Shown: piece by piece, positions 17,209-26,087 of the stretch
Layout: each line of letters starts with the position of its first letter
How positions within the stretch are numbered: the first letter of the stretch is position 1
NCBI GenBank assembly: GCA_029265715.1
Contig: JAJUGZ010000023.1
Coordinates: 1 to 47,690 of the forward strand
Source of the DNA: Bacteroidota bacterium
GTDB taxonomy: Bacteria; Bacteroidota; Bacteroidia; Bacteroidales; Prolixibacteraceae
Reading direction: 5' to 3'
Length of the DNA stretch: 47,690 nucleotides
Translations under genes and position numbers: made by a program
Notes under the pieces: model-generated
Told to the model about the DNA's origin: nothing
Databases searched by the model: none
The model's input: only the letters and a program-made list of their open reading frames with translations

Positions 17209-18825
17209 ATCACTCCGGATGATTGGGACCTGGTAAATAATTTCATGGTTTCGGGGATTGAGAAAGAGCGTATCGATCGGGCCCGTATGATATGGTTTTC
17301 CGTCAAAAAATTTGACCAGTGTTTTCTTTAGCAGGTCGGGCGAGTCGTTTTCTGCATAAATGATCAGCTTTTCGCCATTGGCCGGATCAAAATCTGCGCC
17401 CCAATACTTAATCGTATTATCCCAGGTGAAGAATTGATAAGTTCGCGGATAGATTTTAGCCAATCGTTCGCGGTAATCCGGAACAACGGGCCCGGCCACG
17501 CAAAAGCTGTGCATGATGGCGTATTCATGAAACGGGCATCCATAATCCTGAGTAACGATGATTTTGTAACTATCTTCGGGCAAAGTGGCAACCGTGTGGC
17601 GGCTTTGGATGCGGGCCTGCATTTGTTCGCCGATGTATTGTGTCCGTAACTGAATGGATGGAATTTGAATATACAGAAATCTCACCAGCGCAAATATGAG
17701 TAAAACTGAAACTACAACATATATGTTCCGGTTTTTAAATGTCTGGATGATTTGTTCGCCGATCAGGATGAGAATAAATGGGGAGAACAATAAAACGGGG
17801 ACAAAATACCGGTAGGCATATTGTTTACAAATCAGGAATGTCTGGATAAAGAGTAATAAGGTAATTCCGGCAGCAATGCGATGAGGTATCGTTTGGTTTT
17901 TCCGATTTATTTTAAAAACCAGGATTACAAGGCTGGTTAAAATAAGCATTCCGGTTGTGTAATAGATAAACTGTTCGGAATGAAATATTTCCCTTAGGTT
18001 CTGTATAAATTCGTCTGGTTTTATTACGTTCGGTTGTCCGGTACCATACGTTCCGCTGTGAACCAAAAGCCCTTTCATCCAATGCCAGTATCGGTCGAGG
18101 TGCAGTGTTACCGGAAGGGCCAAGATCAGGTAAAACAAGATGGAAAAGAGAACATAGCGTAACATGGACTTGCCTTTCTTTAAAACAAAAAACGGTAAAA
18201 CAGCAACCGGGAAAAAGGTTGCTTTGGTTGCCAGTCCGAAGGCAACAGCAAATGCGAACCAGCCGGGCGATGGTATTTCTTCTTGCTGATAAAGACTTTT
18301 AAAGAGTAAAGCAACGATGATAAAAATGGGGATCGGCAGTAACAATTCCGGATAAATCCGGCCAATGATATCGTATAAAATGTTGGGTAAAAACGGGCTT
18401 GACTGAATTAAAAGAGCGTAGACTAATTTCCCGCTAATTTTAAAAATAACGTTTCCGGCTATTAAGATCGAGATTGAAATAATTGTTGTTAGTGTCAGGT
18501 TAGCTACCGAAAGGTACATATCTGAATTGATGATCACATCTTCGAAATAAGGCTGGGTGTTTCCTCGAAATAAATAGACAATCCGAAAAATGATTGCCAG
18601 AATGATTTGCAGGGTCGTTCCCGGATGATCAATGTTTGCCTGATTAAATTTCCCAACCGAGATAGCTACCCCGCTCAGAAAGTGCATATAATCCGGATCG
18701 ACAGAACGAAGCGACAGGTCGCCAAACAGATATCTGAAGTAGGCTCCGATTAAAAAATAAAGAACCGGGATGATGGCTAAGAAATAGAAATTGTATTTAT
18801 CTGCGATCTTCTTTAAGATTTTCAT
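17185..18825 (-). CDS. GT-C family membrane glycosyltransferase
   Basis: 546 residues with about ten membrane spans in the first ~410 residues and a soluble tail of about 130. The first outer loop holds RSVDPDYMHFLSGVAI, with the acidic residues expected in GT-C enzymes, and the HPGTT motif follows. It is the last gene of the leftward block and its start lies inside the end of the upstream GT-C gene (29-base overlap), so both are surely on one transcript. It converges with the rightward block. Confidence 0.72.
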   Translation of the reverse strand: MKILKKIADKYNFYFLAIIPVLYFLIGAYFRYLFGDLSLRSVDPDYMHFLSGVAISVGKFNQANIDHPGTTLQIILAIIFRIVYLFRGNTQPYFEDVIINSDMYLSVANLTLTTIISISILIAGNVIFKISGKLVYALLIQSSPFLPNILYDIIGRIYPELLLPIPIFIIVALLFKSLYQQEEIPSPGWFAFAVAFGLATKATFFPVAVLPFFVLKKGKSMLRYVLFSILFYLILALPVTLHLDRYWHWMKGLLVHSGTYGTGQPNVIKPDEFIQNLREIFHSEQFIYYTTGMLILTSLVILVFKINRKNQTIPHRIAAGITLLLFIQTFLICKQYAYRYFVPVLLFSPFILILIGEQIIQTFKNRNIYVVVSVLLIFALVRFLYIQIPSIQLRTQYIGEQMQARIQSRHTVATLPEDSYKIIVTQDYGCPFHEYAIMHSFCVAGPVVPDYRERLAKIYPRTYQFFTWDNTIKYWGADFDPANGEKLIIYAENDSPDLLKKTLVKFFDGKPYHTGPIDTLFLNPRNHEIIYQVPIIRSDSLLTERP

Positions 18826-20278
18826 ACAGGCTGGTTTCTGTTGTTTGGTAATTGATTTTTGTCAGGTAGTAGCGGGCTTCGTTTGGTTTTATGCTGTCGT
18901 TAAACGTGTATATGTAGTTGTCGTTTTCTTTTATCCCTTCCCGGTCGACAGGTGCGAGCCAATCCATTTTTTTGACAACTCTGTAAAAGTTGATAGTAGG
19001 CTCAAATAGCCAGCAAATACCCAGATGGGTTTGCTGTTCATTTTGTCCCGATAGCTCCACGGTTTGTCTTAGGTCAGTTAACATATTTTTGGTATTCATA
19101 TCATATTTCCAATCAGGATACCATTGGGTGTTAAGGCTTCGGGCCAGGTTCCATGAAACCAAGGGAATAATGAGGATACTCGTGATTAGAACGACAACCC
19201 TATATCGGGTTGAATAGAGATATGCAAACAGGTAAAATGCATTGAAAACAAACAGCGGATGCAAAAAAAGCGAAAACCGCCCAATGAAATAATCATTCCC
19301 GATAAGAAAATGTTGAACAATGCTTTCTATCAGAATTAAAAGCGTTAAAGAATTCACGATTATCAATCCGTTTTGCTGGGCAAAAAACAAGGCATCTTTT
19401 TTCAGGAGATGAGATACAATAATGAAAAGGTTTGTCAATAATATGAGAGCTAGTATGGTTGAGCCAACCTGGTTGACTGATTGGATATTAACCCCGTACA
19501 GAAAATTCTGGACTTGTGAATGTAAGGTTTCGGTTATTTGTGCCCCTCCAAAATCAAGTCCTTTGGTTTTCATAAGTTTTCTGATTGGTTCAAATAAGAT
19601 AACGGCTGATATCGTGACGGCAATGAAGTTTATACGGTTGTGTTTAACAAAAGATGCCTTGTAGTTATGCCCGAAATTTTTCAGGAAGATTATCAAATTG
19701 AATGAGATCAGGGCTGCAGCATAGTAATTTAGCAGTGTAAAATTAGCTAAAGATGCCAAAAGGGCGCCGGCATTGAAGAATATCAGGTCTGACTTGTTTT
19801 TTTCATGCAGACAGTAGTTGATCAGAAAAAAGAGGCTTGCAACCATGAGCCCAATTGAAAGTCCGTAACCGCGGGCCAGCCCGAAAAAGTCAAGCAGATA
19901 GGGGTTGAAGACTGACAAGAGAAAGAATGGGATCAACAACGGAGCCGACGTTTTTTTTAAAAGCAGAAACGAAAAGACCAGGTAAAACGCAAAGGCAATA
20001 ATATTGGGGAGCCTGAGTACCAATTCTGATGAGCCCAGCAATGCTTCAAAATATTTCATCAAAATCGAATTCAGAATATGGTTATTGGTGAAGGCATTTT
20101 TGAAAGAGATAATGTGCATAAAGCTCGAATGAACATATCGCAAGTAGGTAAAACTTTCGTCATGGGTAAATGATGTTACAGAGGCTTTGTAAATAACAAA
20201 AAATAGTAATGCCAGGCTGATTATGACGATTATCCCATATTGAATCAGGGTGCTGGTCTTTTTATTTAAATTGCTCAT
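18797..20278 (-). CDS. GT-C family (PMT-like) membrane glycosyltransferase
   Basis: 493 residues, many membrane spans. The first outer loop contains THDESFTY (about 34-41), the Asp-Glu pair that marks catalytic loop 1 of PMT/ArnT-like GT-C enzymes, followed by NNHILNSILMKYFEALLG, a stretch typical of the same family. A soluble tail of about 100 residues follows the last span. It overlaps the upstream GT2 gene by 17 bases and the downstream GT-C gene by 29, forming a tight three-gene unit. Confidence 0.8.
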   Translation of the reverse strand: MSNLNKKTSTLIQYGIIVIISLALLFFVIYKASVTSFTHDESFTYLRYVHSSFMHIISFKNAFTNNHILNSILMKYFEALLGSSELVLRLPNIIAFAFYLVFSFLLLKKTSAPLLIPFFLLSVFNPYLLDFFGLARGYGLSIGLMVASLFFLINYCLHEKNKSDLIFFNAGALLASLANFTLLNYYAAALISFNLIIFLKNFGHNYKASFVKHNRINFIAVTISAVILFEPIRKLMKTKGLDFGGAQITETLHSQVQNFLYGVNIQSVNQVGSTILALILLTNLFIIVSHLLKKDALFFAQQNGLIIVNSLTLLILIESIVQHFLIGNDYFIGRFSLFLHPLFVFNAFYLFAYLYSTRYRVVVLITSILIIPLVSWNLARSLNTQWYPDWKYDMNTKNMLTDLRQTVELSGQNEQQTHLGICWLFEPTINFYRVVKKMDWLAPVDREGIKENDNYIYTFNDSIKPNEARYYLTKINYQTTETSLYENLKEDRR

Positions 20279-21002
20279 TATGAAGTATCCCCCATTTCTG
20301 AAGCCTGAATTGAATGGCCGTTTTTAATACTCCCAGTCCGTAAATTGTACTGTTTTTAAGGTTGATGCTCGAAGCATCGTTGAAATACTTGGTTGGGCAG
20401 GTAATTTCTGCTATCTCGAAGCCTGCATACCAGATTTGTGCCAGCATCTGATTGTCGAACACAAAATTGTCGGAGTTGGCATTGTAATTCACTCTTTCCA
20501 ACACTTTTCGCGAAAATGCCCGGTAGCCTGTATGGTATTCCGAAAGTTTAGTGTTCATCAGGATGTTCTGGAAAAGGGTCAGCATCCGGTTTGCCAGGTA
20601 TTTGTACCTGGGCATACCTCCCTTCAGCGCTCCTTTGCCCAGAATGCGAGACCCGAGCACTACATCATAAAGCCCGCTGGCAATCAGCTGGCTCATCGAT
20701 GGAATTAATTTGGGCGTGTATTGATAATCGGGATGAAGCATAATGACAATGTCGGCTCCCAACTCGAGCGCTTTGTTGTAACAACTCTTTTGATTTCCGC
20801 CGTAACCCTTATTTTGTTCGTGAACAATGATGTGCTTAATTCCTAATTTATACGCGATTTCTATCGTGTTATCTTTACTTTGGTCGTCAACCAGGATGAC
20901 GTCGTCCACAATCGAAAAATCTATTTCGTTGTAGGTCATCTCCAAGGTTTTAGCCGCATTGTAGGCAGGCAGGACAACGACGATCTTCAGATTATTCAAC
21001 AT
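20262..21002 (-). CDS. GT2 polyprenyl-phosphate glycosyltransferase (DPM1-like)
   Basis: 246 residues. GT-A fold with VVLPAYNAAKTL near the start, VDDQSKDNT, and HPDYQYTP in the place of the DxD-containing strand. SEYHTGYRAFSRKVLE matches the polyprenyl-phosphate mannosyl/glucosyl transferase group. It opens the leftward block and probably supplies lipid-linked sugar for the two GT-C proteins that follow. The start codon lies at the edge of a near-palindrome (see 21001-21073), which suggests control of translation. Confidence 0.85.
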   Translation of the reverse strand: MLNNLKIVVVLPAYNAAKTLEMTYNEIDFSIVDDVILVDDQSKDNTIEIAYKLGIKHIIVHEQNKGYGGNQKSCYNKALELGADIVIMLHPDYQYTPKLIPSMSQLIASGLYDVVLGSRILGKGALKGGMPRYKYLANRMLTLFQNILMNTKLSEYHTGYRAFSRKVLERVNYNANSDNFVFDNQMLAQIWYAGFEIAEITCPTKYFNDASSINLKNSTIYGLGVLKTAIQFRLQKWGILHNEQFK

Positions 21003-21073
21003 GATCTTTTTTTAGTAAAAATAAGATCATTTCCGGGAGCGGCAAATATGGGTTCGTGTTTTTACTAAAAAAA
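21001..21073 (-). promoter_or_regulatory. competing inverted repeats at the GT2 start
   Basis: TTTTTTTAGTAAAAA (21007-21021) and TTTTTACTAAAAAAA (21059-21073) are a perfect 15-bp inverted repeat. The first arm is also part of a local near-palindrome (21001-21030, ATGATCTT with AAGATCAT plus four more pairs) that covers the start codon of the GT2 gene. The two folds exclude each other. A weak -7 box, CATATTTG on the minus strand (21043-21050), lies between the arms, so a DNA-level operator is the other reading. Confidence 0.5.
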
Positions 21074-21183
21074 ACCTCTGATTTGCAGACAGTCAAAATC
21101 AAATTTCACTCCCGAAGGATAAATTTCTAAATACGCCATGACAATAACAGAAACTGCCCGAAACCAGAGGTTATATCAAAATC

Positions 21184-21207
21184 CAATTAAGTTTCTCGGT
21201 TTAATTG
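21184..21207 (-). terminator. possible terminator of the response regulator gene
   Basis: CAATTAA (21184-21190) and TTAATTG (21201-21207) form a 7-bp stem about 70 bases past the stop codon, with a T-rich but interrupted tail on the minus strand. The surrounding region (21074-21277) shows one more widely spaced inverted repeat, AACCTCTG/CAGAGGTT, and no gene. Confidence 0.35.
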
Positions 21208-21277
21208 AATTTCTATAACAAACGAACCAGGCAGATGTTTTTACGAATTGAAAATTACCTGTTTTTAATCCCCGACT

Positions 21278-22441
21278 TTATTTCAGTGGAGCTGCAAAGT
21301 TCAGTACATCCTCGGCGGTGATTGTTTTATCGCAAAGAATGATCAGTCGTTCTATCACATTCCTGAATTCGCGGATATTACCGGTCCAGTGTATTTTTTG
21401 AAGCTCGGCAATGGCTTCCGGAGTTAGTTTTTTTAGCGGCATCCCGTATTCGGTACATATTTGTTCGGTAAAATGGTCGGCAAGCAGCGGGATATCCTCC
21501 GGACGGCTGTTCAGGTCGGGAACATGGATCAGGATAACGCTGAGCCGGTGGTATAAGTCTTCCCGAAAATTGTTTTTCTCGATTTCTTCCGAAAGATTTT
21601 TATTGGTTGCGGCTACTACGCGCACATCAACTTTGATGGGTGAATCGCCGCCAACGCGTGTAATCTCGTTTTCCTGAAGGGCCCGCAGTACTTTGGCTTG
21701 TGCCGACAGGCTCATATCGCCAATCTCGTCGAGGAAAAGGGTGCCGCCGTTGGCTTGTTCAAACTTGCCTTTCCGTTGTTTAATGGCTGAGGTGAAGGCT
21801 CCTTTTTCATGGCCGAAGAGTTCGCTTTCGATTAGTTCTGATGGGATTGCAGCACAGTTAACTTCTACAAACGGCCCCGATGCGCGGTTGCTTTTGTCGT
21901 GTAAGCGTCGGGCTACCAGTTCTTTACCTGTTCCGTTTGCTCCGGTGATCAGTACGCGGGCGTCGGTTGGCGCCACGCGGTCGGCCATGTCTTTTACTTT
22001 TTTAATGGCTGCCGACTCGCCGATGATTTCGTATTTTTTATTGACCTTCTTTTTCAACGTTTTGGTTTCGGTAATCAGCGTCGATTTGTCCATGGCATTC
22101 CGGATGGTAATCAGCAACCGGTTTAGGTCGAGTGGTTTTTCGATAAAATCGAATGCTCCTTTCTTGATCGATTCGACAGCGGTGTCGATATTTCCATGCC
22201 CCGAAATCATTACGACCGGCGTGTCTGGTTTTAGTTCTTCAATTTTCTGAAGAACCTCGATCCCATCCATTCCCGGCATTTTTATATCGCACAAAACCAC
22301 GTCAAAATCGTGGTTTTTTAATGTTTCAAGTCCCTGAAGGCCATCCTCGGCCAGCTCAACCTGGTATTTTTCGTATTCCAGGATATCTTTCAGTGTATTG
22401 CGGATGCTGCGTTCGTCGTCGATTACCAAAATGCGTGACAT
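21278..22441 (-). CDS. sigma-54-type response regulator lacking a DNA-binding domain
   Basis: 387 residues. An N-terminal receiver domain with phospho-acceptor Asp52 (VVLCDIKMPGMDG) and Lys102 is followed by an AAA+ sigma-54 activator domain: Walker A GANGTGKE (167-174), the sigma-54 contact loop GAFTSA (214-219), Walker B TLFLDE (234-239) and GNIREFRNVIER. The protein ends about 25 residues after this, so the usual C-terminal Fis-type helix-turn-helix is absent. Truncated regulators of this kind are known in some lineages and must act without their own enhancer site. It follows the Ppx/GppA gene by 32 bases, probably on one transcript. No partner kinase lies in the window. Confidence 0.88.
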   Translation of the reverse strand: MSRILVIDDERSIRNTLKDILEYEKYQVELAEDGLQGLETLKNHDFDVVLCDIKMPGMDGIEVLQKIEELKPDTPVVMISGHGNIDTAVESIKKGAFDFIEKPLDLNRLLITIRNAMDKSTLITETKTLKKKVNKKYEIIGESAAIKKVKDMADRVAPTDARVLITGANGTGKELVARRLHDKSNRASGPFVEVNCAAIPSELIESELFGHEKGAFTSAIKQRKGKFEQANGGTLFLDEIGDMSLSAQAKVLRALQENEITRVGGDSPIKVDVRVVAATNKNLSEEIEKNNFREDLYHRLSVILIHVPDLNSRPEDIPLLADHFTEQICTEYGMPLKKLTPEAIAELQKIHWTGNIREFRNVIERLIILCDKTITAEDVLNFAAPLK

Positions 22442-22473
22442 AATTGTTTTTTTTAGTGAAACAAAGCCCGAAT

Positions 22474-23403
22474 TTAATTATAAATCAGATCGTATAAAAC
22501 TCCTTCCCGAAGGGCGTAGTCGGTTTGGCATATTTTTCTGATCTGAAGTTTTTCAAGGATCAGTTTGATGAAAATGATTGCCGGGACTATCATTTCAACA
22601 CGGATTGGTTCCATGCCTTTCATTTTCAGGCGTTCGGCAGATGTTGATGAAATCAGTCGCGAGTAGGTTGCCGAAAACTCTTCGGGGGTGATTTCCTGGA
22701 ATTTCCGGCGCTTTGTCCCCGGAACGGTTTCGTCTATCAGGTCGACGATGGTGTCAAAGGCTCCAGAACATCCAATGAGCAAGGGTATTTGGGTGCCATC
22801 CAGATGTTGCCAGAGCGATTTTAATCCATTTTGGTACCAATCGGTTATCTTCTTAATTTCTTCCGGAGTAGCAGGGTCGGATGGAGGCATTTGTTCGACA
22901 ACCCGGGCCATCCCGAGTGGAAAGCTTTCTTTCCAGATTGGTTGGCCGTTGCGGCAAAGGATAAATTCGTTGCTCCCGCCGCCAATATCAAGGATCAGCG
23001 AATTGTCTTCGGGCCTTCCAAAAGCCAGCAGCACTCCTTTAAAAATCAGCTCGGCTTCCTTTTCTCCGGAAATAACAGTCAGGTCGATGCCGGTGTGGTG
23101 TTTTATTTGTTGCTGAAACTCATCTTGATTGGATGCATCGCGTACAGCCGACGTGGCTATTGCGATTATGTTCTGAACGCCGTAAGCCAGCATGGTTTGC
23201 TGATGTTTTTGCAGCGAGGCGATGGCACGCCGGGTTGCATCCGGAGTGATTGTGCGCTTGTCGATACCACCTTTGCCAAGTTTGACGGCTTCTTTCCCTT
23301 GATATAGAATGGAATATCCGGATGAATGATGGGAAGCAATCAGCAAATTGCAGGTATTGGTCCCAAGGTCGATGATGGCAATTTTGTTTTCAGGGAGCAA
23401 CAT
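22474..23403 (-). CDS. Ppx/GppA family exopolyphosphatase
   Basis: 309 residues from the ATG at 23403; the reading frame runs 20 codons further up, but the family begins at KIAIIDLGTNTCNLLI. The ASKHA phosphate-binding loops are visible: DLGTNT near the start, the catalytic GEKEAELIFKGV, and LDIGGGSNEF. The family degrades polyphosphate and/or (p)ppGpp; which one applies cannot be decided. There is no C-terminal HD domain. It is probably co-transcribed with the response regulator gene. Confidence 0.9.
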   Translation of the reverse strand: MLLPENKIAIIDLGTNTCNLLIASHHSSGYSILYQGKEAVKLGKGGIDKRTITPDATRRAIASLQKHQQTMLAYGVQNIIAIATSAVRDASNQDEFQQQIKHHTGIDLTVISGEKEAELIFKGVLLAFGRPEDNSLILDIGGGSNEFILCRNGQPIWKESFPLGMARVVEQMPPSDPATPEEIKKITDWYQNGLKSLWQHLDGTQIPLLIGCSGAFDTIVDLIDETVPGTKRRKFQEITPEEFSATYSRLISSTSAERLKMKGMEPIRVEMIVPAIIFIKLILEKLQIRKICQTDYALREGVLYDLIYN

Positions 23404-23492
23404 TTGATGCGGTTGTTTGATTTGCCGGCAAAGATACAGAATCTGAAAACGTAGAGGGTACAAAAAAGAATACGGGCATCCGGGATGTCGTC

Positions 23493-23519
23493 AAAAAAAG
23501 AAAGACCTGTGGCGGTCTT
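23493..23519 (-). terminator. terminator of cysK
   Basis: AAGACC (23502-23507) pairs with GGTCTT (23514-23519); on the minus strand a T-rich run follows. It lies within 55 bases of the cysK stop codon. Confidence 0.65.
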
Positions 23520-23544
23520 CCCTTTTTTGTCAGGCGCTGGGTAG

Positions 23545-24456
23545 TCAGAATAAACCTTCAATTGACAAGTATCGTTCGCCAGTGTCGTACGAGAACGTCA
23601 GTATCTTTGAGCCTGCCGGCAATTCCTGAATTTTTTTAGCGACGGCGGCCAGTGAGGCCCCGGATGAAATTCCGACGAAGAGCCCTTCTTCTTTGGCTGC
23701 ACGCCGGGCATATTCGAACGCTTCATCTTTCGAAATCTGGATTGTACCGTCAACAAATTGGGTGCGCAGGTTGGCCGGGATGAAACCGGCCCCGATACCC
23801 TGGATGGGGTGAGGACCCGGCGAGCCACCACTGATCACGGGTGAAAGTTCAGGTTCGACGGCAAATGTTTTCAGGTGGGGCCATTTTTGTTTCAGGACTT
23901 CGCTCACGCCGGAAAGATGCCCGCCTGTACCAACACCGGTGATCAGATAGTCAAACCCTTCCGGGAAATCGTTAATGATTTCCTGTGCCGTGTTTTGGCG
24001 ATGGGCCTGAATGTTGGCTTCGTTGTCGAATTGCGACGGTATCCACGAGTTGGGTATTTCTGCAGCCAGCTCCTGAGCCTTGGCGATGGCGCCTTTCATG
24101 CCTTGTTCGCGCGGGGTCAGCACCAGTTCGGCCCCATAAGCTGTCAGGATACGGCGGCGTTCAACGCTCATCGATTCAGGCATTACCAGGATCAGACGGT
24201 ACTGTTTAACTGCCGAAACCAGGGCCAATCCAATCCCTGTGTTTCCTGATGTGGGTTCGACCAGTACGCTGCCGGGCTTCAAAATACCTTTTTGCTCGGC
24301 ATCTTCCACCATCGACAAGGCAATGCGGTCTTTGATGCTTCCGCCCGGGTTCGTCTTTTCCACTTTGGTGTAAACGGTATATCCTTCCGGATATAAATGG
24401 TTGATTTTTACCAGCGGACTGTTGCCAATCGTCTCTAAGATGTTGGTTACTCTCAT
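23545..24456 (-). CDS. cysK: cysteine synthase (O-acetylserine sulfhydrylase)
   Basis: 303 residues. A fold-type II PLP enzyme that joins O-acetylserine and sulfide to give cysteine. The PLP lysine is Lys42 in [22 protein letters not shown] binds the substrate, and [11 protein letters not shown] binds the phosphate of PLP. It could be CysM rather than CysK; the neighbourhood does not decide. The gene is preceded on its own transcript by a short ORF with a Cys-Met-Cys-Cys-Cys run and then an intrinsic terminator, which points to attenuation by cysteine supply. A terminator follows the gene. Confidence 0.95.
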   Translation of the reverse strand: MRVTNILETIGNSPLVKINHLYPEGYTVYTKVEKTNPGGSIKDRIALSMVEDAEQKGILKPGSVLVEPTSGNTGIGLALVSAVKQYRLILVMPESMSVERRRILTAYGAELVLTPREQGMKGAIAKAQELAAEIPNSWIPSQFDNEANIQAHRQNTAQEIINDFPEGFDYLITGVGTGGHLSGVSEVLKQKWPHLKTFAVEPELSPVISGGSPGPHPIQGIGAGFIPANLRTQFVDGTIQISKDEAFEYARRAAKEEGLFVGISSGASLAAVAKKIQELPAGSKILTFSYDTGERYLSIEGLF

Positions 24457-24536
24457 AATTGTAATTTTTAAAGTTATTGAATTTGTTATTGTTGTTTTTG
24501 TTTTTTCAGTTGTTTCCTTTCGTTGCCTGGTACCGC

Positions 24537-24568
24537 AAAAAAAAGAGCCTTCCGGTGAGGGAAGGCTC
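24537..24568 (-). terminator. attenuator terminator upstream of cysK
   Basis: GAGCCTTCC (24545-24553) and GGAAGGCTC (24560-24568) form a perfect 9-bp stem with a 6-base loop, followed on the minus strand by eight T. It lies between the leader peptide stop codon (30 bases upstream) and the cysK start (80 bases downstream). There is no other gene between the leader ORF and cysK, so it can only act as an attenuator. Confidence 0.8.
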
Positions 24569-24598
24569 CTGTTATGTTGTGTGGATGTTTAATTCATA

Positions 24599-24676
24599 TC
24601 AGCCTTGAACATACCTTCCCCCCTCTGTCTCGAAGCAGCAACACATGCACATGTATGGGAAAGCGGTATAGTTCAT
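24599..24676 (-). CDS. cysteine-rich leader peptide of cysK
   Basis: A 25-codon ORF starting MNYTAFPYMCMCCCFE: four cysteines and two methionines fall in positions 9-14. It ends 30 bases before an intrinsic terminator that precedes cysK. This is the classic arrangement of ribosome-mediated attenuation: stalling at the Cys codons when charged tRNA-Cys is short would alter folding and let transcription reach cysK. A -7-like TATACTTG on the minus strand (24690-24697) would place the transcript start only a few bases before the ATG. No alternative antiterminator stem has been worked out here. Confidence 0.65.
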   Translation of the reverse strand: MNYTAFPYMCMCCCFETEGGRYVQG

Positions 24677-24740
24677 CTGTTATTTTTTGCAAGTATAAAT
24701 AAAAAAAACAAATAAAATACTTTTTTGTCTTTTTTTGTTT

Positions 24741-26084
24741 TTAATTTTTATATCGGAGCCATTTGATGATTTCCTTTAGGTTTACTTTTTTCCCATACAT
24801 CAGGATTCCGGTCCGGTATATTTTGCCGGCTATCCAGATCGTTCCCATGATTGTGGCGAGCAGGGTTACGATCGACACAACAAGTTCCCACCAGGCAACC
24901 CCGAACGGAATGCGTACCATCATGATGATAGGCGAGGTGAGCGGAAAAATTGATGTCCAGAAGGCAAAAGCGCCTTCCGGATTTTTGATAACGGGGAAGA
25001 GTATGGTGATTGAAAAAATAAGCGGGAACATAACCGGGAACATCATTTGCTGGGCATCTTCATCGTTGTCGGTTGCGGCGCCTATCGAGCCCATGAGCGA
25101 CGCATACAGAATAAACCCGGCAACGAAGTAGAAAATGAAGCAGGAGATAATCAGGACTAAATTGAGGTTCCCGATGGCGTCAAGAACCTGAAGTACCTGG
25201 TTATTGCTTGCAACCTGGGTTCCAGCCTGGTTCATTACTTCGGGGGAAACGATGCTTTGAGCCCGGGCGGCAGAACCAGCTCCGGCGCCTCCGAAAAATA
25301 CGTGTATTCCGGTTGAAATGCTAAAGCCCAAAACCACCCATATTGCTACTTGTGTCAGGCCGACTAAGCCGATGCCAACGATTTTTCCAAACATAAGCTG
25401 GAATGGTTTTACAGATGAAATAATCACCTCGACAATTCGGCTTGATTTTTCTTCCATTACCCCACGCATGACCATCATGCCGTACATCAAAACAAACATG
25501 TAAATAAGGAAGCCGGAAATATAGCCTACTGTCATGGCCATTTCGGTTGAACCTTTTATGGCTTTCCCTTCTTCTCCCAATTTGATGGTGGAAAGGTTGA
25601 TGTTGGTCCGGGTGGCGCTCAGGCGTTTGTCTAAGTCAGGGATGCCTGATTCGGCAATAATTTGCTGGCGTTTGTCGTTCTCAATGAGTTTGTTCAGGCG
25701 GTTCTCAATCAGGTTTTTGATATCAATGGTCACCTGCTTGTCCGAGATCAGACTGGCTTGGTTGATACTCAAGATATTGATCGGAATGTGTAATACCGCA
25801 TAGTAGTTTCCCGATTTGAAATCAGCTTTTAATGCATTGTATTCATCCTCCGGAATGTAATGAAACCGGGTGTACTGGGTTTCTTCCATCCGGTTGAGAA
25901 ACAAGCTTGTTTCGTCGTAAACTGCAATTGTGCGTTGTTGTTCATCATCCATTGTCGAAAGGTAGATGGGCAGAACGGTAAAAAGCACCATCATAAACGG
26001 AACCAGCAGGGTCATGATTATAAACGATTTTTTTTTGACCCGGGTTAGGTATTCGCGTTTGAGTATGAGCAGCGATTTGTTCAT
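24741..26084 (-). CDS. ABC-2 type transporter permease
   Basis: 447 residues. One membrane span near the N terminus (SFIIMTLLVPFMMVLFTVLP), a large outer domain of about 150 residues, then five or so spans in the C-terminal half. This NatB/YhaP-like layout belongs to ABC-2 export permeases, and the motif SRIVEVIISSVKPFQLMFGKI is typical of it. It lies 3 bases downstream of the ATPase gene, and the two form a transporter. The exported substrate (sodium, lipid or peptide) is unknown. Confidence 0.88.
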   Translation of the reverse strand: MNKSLLILKREYLTRVKKKSFIIMTLLVPFMMVLFTVLPIYLSTMDDEQQRTIAVYDETSLFLNRMEETQYTRFHYIPEDEYNALKADFKSGNYYAVLHIPINILSINQASLISDKQVTIDIKNLIENRLNKLIENDKRQQIIAESGIPDLDKRLSATRTNINLSTIKLGEEGKAIKGSTEMAMTVGYISGFLIYMFVLMYGMMVMRGVMEEKSSRIVEVIISSVKPFQLMFGKIVGIGLVGLTQVAIWVVLGFSISTGIHVFFGGAGAGSAARAQSIVSPEVMNQAGTQVASNNQVLQVLDAIGNLNLVLIISCFIFYFVAGFILYASLMGSIGAATDNDEDAQQMMFPVMFPLIFSITILFPVIKNPEGAFAFWTSIFPLTSPIIMMVRIPFGVAWWELVVSIVTLLATIMGTIWIAGKIYRTGILMYGKKVNLKEIIKWLRYKN

Positions 26085-26087
26085 GGA

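Noticed and set aside
23404-23463. A 20-residue N-terminal extension of the Ppx/GppA protein
   Set aside because: The family starts at the ASKHA motif just after the ATG at 23403, and the extension has no matching features.
24457-24740. A SAM-I (S-box) riboswitch upstream of cysK
   Set aside because: The region has a terminator and precedes a sulfur gene, but the conserved S-box core and its kink-turn sequence are absent. The Cys-codon leader ORF explains the layout better.
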